Positions 57,123-64,000 of a DNA stretch of 64,000 nt are shown here, piece by piece. The number at the start of each line of letters is the position of its first letter. The stretch's first letter is position 1. The notes under the pieces were generated by a model. That model did no database searches, was not told where the DNA came from, and saw only the letters and a list, made by a program, of their open reading frames with translations. Source of the DNA: Multifurca ochricompacta (lineage: Eukaryota > Basidiomycota > Agaricomycetes > Russulales > Russulaceae); contig WTXG01000205.1 in NCBI GenBank assembly GCA_022496185.1, forward strand, positions 1-64,000, in the 5' to 3' direction. The position numbers and the translations under genes were made by a program.

Positions 57123-58592
57123 GTGGCTTCCAGCTGCAGTCAGACCCTCTTTAAAGAAGAACCTATCGAACGAAGGGATGAGCCTGACCTTTCACAACAA
57201 GTACTTGGCTCTGCCACCTGGAAAGACTTTGAGTCCAAGTTTGGATACTACATCTATCACGACGGAAGATACCAACCGGTAGAATACGATAACGAGAAAA
57301 GAGTTTGGTATTGTATCCGATACTCGGATAGCCGACACTCTTGGGTCACTACAGGACCCGCCCCACCTGAGTTTGGATTAGGACCATGGAGGGAGAATCC
57401 CCCAGCCATTGTCACAGACTCTGAGCCAGAAGAGTATGTAGAAGAACACAGTGAAGAAGCACTGGTATTAGCGTTGACTACATCCCCAGTTGCACCCGCA
57501 GTTGTCACATTCAGAGCCCCTGCTTTGACAACTCCCCAGATCTCTATACAATCCTCCAATACCGTCACCCCGTTTCCTCAGAACATGTCCACCATTGCTG
57601 CCCAGCTTCCCGACCCGGCTCCTCCTCCCCCACCGCCTGCCGTGCTACCACCCAACATTCCCCCACCCTCAGGATGGCTGTCAGGTGTACTACCACAGAC
57701 ATTCACAGGAGACCGATCGCAAAGTAAAAAGTTCATGTTGGAGTTCACAACATTCAAGAACTTCAACCATGACGTCCCTCAAATTATCAACCCCTTCCAG
57801 CATGCCAACCTTTTCTTATCGCTGATTAGAGGGGAAGCCGTGGATGACTGGACAATGGAACAGCTGGAATGGCTGAATGAACAGATTGAGAGTGGTCGTC
57901 GTACCACTAGTGAAGGCCTTTGGGAAACCATCGCCCAGAGGTTCAAAGATGCATTCACAGATGGGCAGGCCAAACAGAAGGCTGCTCGAGAATTGAAAAC
58001 CCTAAAAATGGAGAAGGGAGAACTGGACGCCTATGTGGCAAAGTTCAGAAGCCTGGCTAACAGGGCCGGTTACGACACGGACGAAGAGGCAACATTGGAC
58101 CTCTTCTCCCAGGGGTTACCCAACCTGTTGGTAAAGAATATCATCCAGTTCCACCACCCCAATGACTGGGATACCTGGGTTGATGCTGCTCGACGACAGC
58201 AGCAGGATTACCTTGACTTCCAAACGCGCTTTGGGGTTGATACGAAGAAGGGAAGGACTTGTGACCAATGGAAAGCAGCCTTCAGGGTCAAACCCATACA
58301 TACCTCACAACGCGACCCAAACGCCATGGATACCTCGGCTGATAGAACTCGAGCTAGAGCTACGCTCACTGAAGATGAGCGACAGACGTTGATGAAAGAG
58401 GGCAGGTGCTTTCGGTGCAAAGCACAAGGACACATGTTGAGGGAATGCCTGAAGAAGGGGGCGCGAGCGGCCGAAGCCACAACCACCCCCATACGTAACA
58501 ACCCACTGACCGTCGAAAAGAAAACACCAATGAAAGAAGAAAAGGCACAGGAAATATGGGCCAATATGATGAAGGAAAGCGAGGAAGTGTGA
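57123..58592 (+). CDS. gag: Gag of chromovirus D, intact frame
   Basis: The 489-codon frame runs from GTG 57123 with no internal stop. In order: a conserved N-terminal block (about 1-75, KDFESKFGYYIYHDGRYQP), an acidic and Pro-rich linker, the first ATG of the frame (57586, MSTIAAQLPDP), the retrotransposon gag core (about 195-380), and a CCHC knuckle CFRCKAQGHMLREC near 430-444. It would build the particle and package RNA. The frame upstream of 57123 meets a TAA at 57099-57101 without an ATG, so initiation is either at GTG (A at -3, G at +4) or at 57586. It overlaps pol by 37 nt; pol is in the -1 frame. Confidence 0.9.
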   Translation: MASSCSQTLFKEEPIERRDEPDLSQQVLGSATWKDFESKFGYYIYHDGRYQPVEYDNEKRVWYCIRYSDSRHSWVTTGPAPPEFGLGPWRENPPAIVTDSEPEEYVEEHSEEALVLALTTSPVAPAVVTFRAPALTTPQISIQSSNTVTPFPQNMSTIAAQLPDPAPPPPPPAVLPPNIPPPSGWLSGVLPQTFTGDRSQSKKFMLEFTTFKNFNHDVPQIINPFQHANLFLSLIRGEAVDDWTMEQLEWLNEQIESGRRTTSEGLWETIAQRFKDAFTDGQAKQKAARELKTLKMEKGELDAYVAKFRSLANRAGYDTDEEATLDLFSQGLPNLLVKNIIQFHHPNDWDTWVDAARRQQQDYLDFQTRFGVDTKKGRTCDQWKAAFRVKPIHTSQRDPNAMDTSADRTRARATLTEDERQTLMKEGRCFRCKAQGHMLRECLKKGARAAEATTTPIRNNPLTVEKKTPMKEEKAQEIWANMMKESEEV

Positions 58593-61500
58593 GCCATTTT
58601 AGTAGAAAAGGCATTCGCCAAAAAGGATTTTTGATTGGCTCAAACCCATCGGCCTGGGCACAAGCACTACATGTAACCTCTGTGTATACTAGTCGCTTCA
58701 AGTCTTTGAAAATACCAGTACATTTCGAGACTACACAGAGGACGGCCGATCGTGACATCCTGGTTGACTCAGGAGCCACAGATAACTTTATTAGTCCACG
58801 AATGGCGAGGACCATGGGACTAGGGGTACTGGCACTCCCCCAGGAGAAGAATATCTGGAATATTGATGGGACTGCCAATCGAGCAGGAAAGATTACACAC
58901 TACACTGAACTTAATGTCCAAGTAGGGGAGAGGACGAAGGTCATCCGCTTCCTGGTCACCATTCTAGGCAAAGAAGATTTGGTTCTGGGATATCCCTGGC
59001 TTGCTGCCTTCAAACCAAGGATCAATTGGAGCGATGCGACTATGGATAAAGACTTCTATCCCGTTCTCATCACATCGATAGGATATGATTACGCCGTTCG
59101 ACATTCAGCAGTACGCAGGATAGAAGACAAGAGTGAAGACCCAGGTTATTGTTTTGCTACCAAGGCATCAGAGCTCGCACAGAAGGCAGTGGAGGGACAT
59201 ACAGAAAGGACTTTTGAGGAGGTAGTGCCACAAGAGTATCATCGACATTGGAAGGTCTTCTCTGAGGAGGAATCTCAACGTTTCCCGCCTGTATGACCAT
59301 GGGATCATGCCATTGACTTTGTACCCGACACCCCATTAGCGATTGACTGTAAAATCTATCCATTGTCACAAGCGGAACAGACTGCGCTCACGACATTCCT
59401 CAAGGAACATCTTGCAAAGGGGTACATTCATCCATCGAAATCACCATACACGTCGCCATTCTTCTTCATCAAGAAGAAAGATGGCAAACTTCAACCAGTT
59501 CAGGACTACCGACAGATAAACGCCTACACTGTAAAGAATGCCTACCCCCTGCTGCTCATCTCGGAACTCATTGACACTATGAGGGATAAATCCCTGTTCT
59601 CTAAAATGGATGTCTGCTGGGGTTACAACAATATTCGGATTAAGGAAGGAGACCAATGTAAAGCAGCTTTCAAAACCAATCAGGGGCTCTTCGAACCGAA
59701 TGTTATGTTCTTTGGCCTTACCAACTCGCCCGCTACTTTCCAATCAATGATGAATCACATTTTCCGTGACCTCATCCTTACCAGCGAAGTGGTGGTTTAC
59801 ATGGATGATATATTGGTCGCCACCACGAATGATCTGACCCATCATCGAGAACGAGTACATCAAGTGTTGGACATCCTGCATGAACACGACCTGTACCTTA
59901 AACCTGCCAAATGCTCATTCGAACAGTCAAGTGTAGAATACCTAGGAGTCATCTTGGAGGGAGGACAGGTCCGGATGGACCCAGTAAAGGTACAAGGAAT
60001 TCGGGAATGGCCAGTGCCCACATGTGTCAAGGACGTACGATCCTTCATTGGTTTCTGTAACTTTTATCGACACTTTGTCCGGGGATTCTCAGGGATCGCC
60101 CAACTGCTCAATGGACTACTGAAGAAAGAAGTCCCCTGGCATTGGACCGAAGAACAACAAAAGGCTTTTGAACAGATTCGCGACATCATTGCCACAGAAC
60201 CAGTCCTTCTACAACCAGATCTGCAGAAACCTTTTGAACTTGAAGTTGATGCATCTCACTTCGCTAATGGTGCTGTGCTGAATCAGCGGGATGCGGCGGG
60301 ACTCCTTCACCTGGTCACCTTTTATTCGGAAACGTTTTTGCCAGCGGAACGGAATTATGACATTTGGGACAGAGAGTTATTGGCCATAGTAAAAGCATTG
60401 CGACACTGGCGACCATACTTAGCAGGAACCCCTCACAAAACCATCATTCACACTGATCACTCCAACTTGCTCTATTGGAAGGAACCCCATAAGATCAGCC
60501 GACGCATTGCTCGTGAAGTCCTAGAGTTGGAAGAATACAACTTCGTCCTGAAACATATTGCAGGGAGCCGCAATGCACAAGCAGATGCCCTGTCGCGACA
60601 GCCTGATCTGAATAATGGTGCAGAAGACAACAACAATGTTACAGTGCTCCCAGAGGAAGTTTTCGCAAGGACAGCCATCATCAGCCTTCACGACATGGAT
60701 CTATGGGCCCAGGTGTTGCAAAATATGAATCAACGACTATGCGAAACATGGGCAGAAGCACATAACCTAAAGAAAATTGACGGCCTATGGTGGAAGGATG
60801 GGGATCGACTTGTTGTCACTGGTGGCGACAACATTAAGAGGGGGGTGATCCATTTTCACCACGACCTTCCCTCAGCAGGACATCCAGGCATCGCTAATAC
60901 CTACACTCTCGCCAAACGAGACTACTGGTGGCCGAACATGAAGAAGGACGTGGAGGAATACGTGAAGGGATGCGCAGATTGCCAGGCCAACAAAGTGAAC
61001 ACGCACCCACATCCACCGGCACCATTCCCCATTACACCAACAACCTCACAACCGTTCCAGACTATCACCATGGACTTCATAGTCAAACTCCCCACTTCCA
61101 GAGGCTTTGACTCAATCCTAACCATCACTGACCACGACTGTTCAAAAGCGGCACTGTTTATACCCTGCAACGAGTCCATCACGGCAGAGGGAGTAGCCAA
61201 ACTTTACCTGGATCATGTCTATAGACACTATGGTCTCCCCGAGAAGATCATCTCAGACCACGACCCACATTTCACATCCACATTTGCCAGGGCACTTTGC
61301 AAAATGCTGAACATCACCCAAAACATCTCGACGGCCTATCATCCACAAACAGATGGACAATCAGAACAGACAAACCAGTGGCTCGAACAATATCTTCGGT
61401 TCTGGTGCAATGGACGACAGGACGATTGGGCTGACTGGCTTGCAACAGCAGAATTCGCACACAACTCCTGGCCCAATGGTACCACAAAAAACTCTCCATT

Positions 61501-62113
61501 CTCACTTATCATGGGATGGACGCCCCAAGCCATGTGGACTGGAAAGCCAACGAATGTCCCTTCAGCCATGCAGCGTATCAGCCAATGGGAAGAGATCTGG
61601 AAATCGGCCAATGAGAATCTGTTGAAGGCGCAAAAGACCCTAGCGGAAAGACCTTCGAAGTTCACACCTTATTGGACCAATGACCTGGTGTGGTTGGAAG
61701 GGAAGAACATTCACACGTCACATCCAACAGCCAAGTTAGCGCCCCGACGTCACGGACCCTTCAAGATAACAAGGAAGCTGTCAGATGTGTCATATGAACT
61801 CGAACTCCCTCCCACATGGCGCATCCACCCAGTCTTCCATGCCAGACTGTTGACACCTTACAAGGAAACACCCCTGCACGGGGAGAACTTCCCAAGACCC
61901 CCACCTGACCTTATCGACGGAGAAGAGGAGTGGGAAGTAGAACGCATTCTGGACTTGAAGCGACAAGGCTGAGGGCGCAAGCTGTATTACCTAGTCAAAT
62001 GGAAAGGATTCCCAGCCTCTGACAATTCATGGGAACCAGCCGGAGATATCTTTGCCCCAGTCCTTATCGCGGAGTTTCATACCCAACATCCAGAAGTGCC
62101 CAAGAACAGTTAA
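58556..62113 (+). pseudogene. pol: Pol of chromovirus D, two TGA nonsense codons
   Basis: A single frame, -1 to gag and overlapping its end, contains protease (VDSGATDN, about residue 69-76), reverse transcriptase (YMDD near 415), RNase H (LEVDASHFANG) and integrase with its H-H-C-C site (HHDLPSAGHPG, then CADC). The D,D,E core and a C-terminal chromodomain (YYLVKWKGFPASDNSWEP) complete it. It is closed by TGA at 59294-59296 (before PWDHAID) and at 61970-61972 (inside the chromodomain entry). In element A both positions are CGA. Apart from these two codons the frame is whole to TAA at 62111-62113. The element is therefore recently inactive and similar to A in all domains. Confidence 0.93.
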
Positions 62114-62190
62114 AAGGGAGCGACCCCAGACCCCATCAAGTTCCCCAGTACATGCTCCCCCAGCAACGTTCTAACACTATCCAAACCATC

Positions 62191-63384
62191 ATGTCCTTTG
62201 TCGCTGCCAATGCTGCCATCGATGCCTTCACCGCCTCCGTTGTAGTTGTCGAGAACTTCCCGTCCACCCATCCCTCCACTCGCCCTTCCTCCCCCATTGA
62301 CTATGAAGTCGCAGAAGCCCGTGTCAAGAACCAGTCCCCAAACCTGAACGACGATTTCACCCACTGTGAAGAGCCCCACCCCAATGACTTGCTCAACGGG
62401 GAAATCAATGATGAAGCCCCCGAGTTCCCCTTTATCCCCAACAATCCCAATTCATCGATGTACTACCCCTTGGAGATCACAATGGCCGATGGCACTACAG
62501 CCATTGTGAAGTACATCTACTACACTAACAGGGGAGTGGATGTGGCAGGGTGCATGAAGAAAGATGGACTGGTTTATGGGGCTCCTGTCTACTTGGAGGA
62601 AAGGTACACCGGCCGGCTTCATCACACGCTGACTGATGAACAGCTGGGCCACCTCTCCGCGGAAGATTGTCGCGCCTTCGCAATCGACAAAGTAATGAAC
62701 GATATGAGACTTCCGCGCCTGAAAGCGGAAGTCGTAAGGCTGCAGAAGAACATTACCCTGCGGAGGACACTGAACCAACAGTATAAGGAACATGCAAAGA
62801 TGATGGCAAGACTGACGAATGGGATGTTCCAGCTGGAACAGGAGATTGTGGAGATTAGGAAAAGATTAGAAGCGGGGGATGCATATCAGACGATCGCTGA
62901 AAGGTACACCGACACCTATGCACAACCTCTCCCTCCTCGAACCTTGGGTGCTGCCCCGACGCTGCTGCCGAGCCGACTCGAGATGCCGCGGTTACATGAA
63001 AATCCCCGCAGAGAGACTTGCTGGCGTTGCGACAGCAAGTACCACATCAGCTGGAATTGCCCCCTCAACCGCAAATGGTGTCGACATTGCCGTAGCAATC
63101 TCCACTGGAGCCGACATTGTATCTTCTGATGCGTAGGGGTGGCCCTGATGATCAACAACCCATCAGGTTGGTGTGGCAAGTGCCTTCGTCACAACACTGG
63201 GCATTGAGAACTCGATTGCCCTGTCTACGATCTGTGCCACGCATGTGGTCAGCGCGGCCCGTACGGCTTCCTTCGCACCCACGCATGTCCACAGGAGTTG
63301 GAGTCATATAGGGAGGACGATCATAATGTAGCCGATGACTACTTGGAACTGGTGCAGGATGATGATGGTATGAGTCGTTTCTAG
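62191..63384 (+). pseudogene. Third ORF of chromovirus D, with zinc-knuckle array
   Basis: From ATG 62191, 77 nt after pol, one frame of 397 codons runs to TAG 63382-63384, interrupted by TGA at 63127-63129 and 63205-63207. The first part is Pro/Ser-rich with acidic patches. The middle has a structured-looking block (YYPLEITMADGTTAIVKYIY) and a charged, probably coiled-coil helix (about 190-270, LKAEVVRLQKNI). The C-terminus holds two CCHC knuckles, CWRCDSKYHISWNC and CRHCRSNLHWSRHC. A variant, CGKCLRHNTGH then ELDC after the second TGA, and a further CHAC...HAC pair follow. The same ORF start is conserved in element A (1-154). Function is unknown; nucleic-acid binding is likely from the knuckles. 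The frame relation to pol differs between A and D, so it is probably translated separately. Confidence 0.8.
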
Positions 63385-63396
63385 CCGGGACTGCTA

Positions 63397-63415
63397 GAAC
63401 CAGAAGAGGGGGTGA
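63397..63415 (+). promoter_or_regulatory. Polypurine tract of element D
   Basis: Purine-rich run AGAACCAGAAGAGGGGGTGA directly before the 3' LTR, the expected site of plus-strand priming. Confidence 0.65.
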
Positions 63416-63995
63416 TGTTACGAACCCCGTCTCTTCCCATTTTCTTCTTCCTACCCAACGACGAACCCTCCCAGCCGCCTACGCTTCACTATCTGATCAC
63501 GTCACCATCATGGGACCCGTCACATGCCCTCTGTCCATCCCCGTGACTCGTTTGTTTACTCATGTTTACGTACCCTTATCGTTGCTTATCGCTTATCTCC
63601 TTATCATACGACCGGACACTTACTTAATTCCCTATCAGTAGAAGCTAGGCTTTATGCCCTCCGCTTTCAGATATTTGGGCCCACTTGACTCTGTGATTCC
63701 TTATTGATAGATGCCTACTTCCTTACGTATATAAGTCCATGGTAGCTTACACTGTAGAGCTCAGACTCGACTTATTGAATACATCGGTACCTGTCTTCTG
63801 GACATCCCCTTTGATCATTGACTCGTTTGTCTCAGTGCTTTTGGCACTTTTCTGTTCAACATCATCTTAAGGAACAGCCCTTTTGACTTTGACTCATCTC
63901 ACCCGAACTCTGAGAAGCCTTATTGGTTTCTTACCTGACTCCATGAATCGAGCTGTCGCACAAGTCATGTGGAATGTCCTGCACCAGATGTAACA
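63416..63995 (+). repeat. 3' LTR of chromovirus D
   Basis: 580 bp, TGTTACGAACCCCG to CAGATGTAACA. It keeps more CpG sites than the 5' LTR in its first 210 bases. The five bases that follow (CATCA) do not match the ACTGG before the 5' LTR. Confidence 0.92.
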
Positions 63996-64000
63996 CATCA

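Overview
The window looks like a repeat-rich, CpG-mutated part of a filamentous basidiomycete genome, probably an Agaricomycete. The reasons are short GT-AG introns of about 50-80 nt, a STAND/NLR gene with a fungal 'Goodbye'-type N-terminus, NACHT and ankyrin repeats, a fungal S28 serine peptidase with many small exons, and dense fungal transposons (chromodomain Ty3/gypsy, Ty1/copia, hAT, Tc1/mariner). I saw no bacterial-type genes, rRNA or convincing tRNA. Product names come from recognisable motifs only; no database search was possible.

Layout. 1-7695: two nested minus-strand Ty3/gypsy chromoviruses. Copy A (ORF3 start, pol, gag, 5' LTR) is inserted into the gag of copy B. 7696-9098: a decayed hAT-like repeat that ends inside the last ankyrin repeats of a lost NLR gene (9099-9231). 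9232-35417: a tandem array with a unit of about 12.5 kb. Each unit holds an NLR 3' flank, a 5'-truncated S28 peptidase gene (minus), a low-complexity hypothetical gene (plus) and a Goodbye-NACHT-ankyrin NLR gene (plus). Unit 1 ends with an NLR of 1160 residues and 12 ankyrin repeats, open in every exon. Unit 2 ends with a 19-repeat NLR broken by two one-base deletions in G runs. A third unit begins at 34539 and breaks off near 35418. hAT, MITE and LTR insertions distinguish the units, and some have a perfect empty site in the sister unit.

35418-53342: a transposon graveyard. It holds a second, older Ty3/gypsy type (E, 37485-45628), hAT-like repeats, a broken hAT transposase, solo LTRs with visible target duplications, and a 1.6-kb Tc1/mariner palindrome made of two 5' halves. 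53996-64000: a copia gag interrupted by a solo gypsy LTR and then by chromovirus C, whose gag is interrupted by chromovirus D (56526-63995), an element with both LTRs, gag, pol and a third ORF.

Main points. (1) The NLR array resembles a fungal allorecognition or innate-immunity locus under active repeat turnover. (2) The chromovirus family carries a conserved third ORF with a zinc-knuckle array downstream of pol. (3) Its RNA 5' end is complementary to an 11-nt site just after the 5' LTR, as in Tf1-like self-priming, and its gag frame has no AUG start. (4) Nearly all nonsense codons in the elements are TGA at positions where CGA (Arg) is expected, and LTR differences are almost all CpG versus TpG/CpA, which indicates CpG-directed mutation of repeats.
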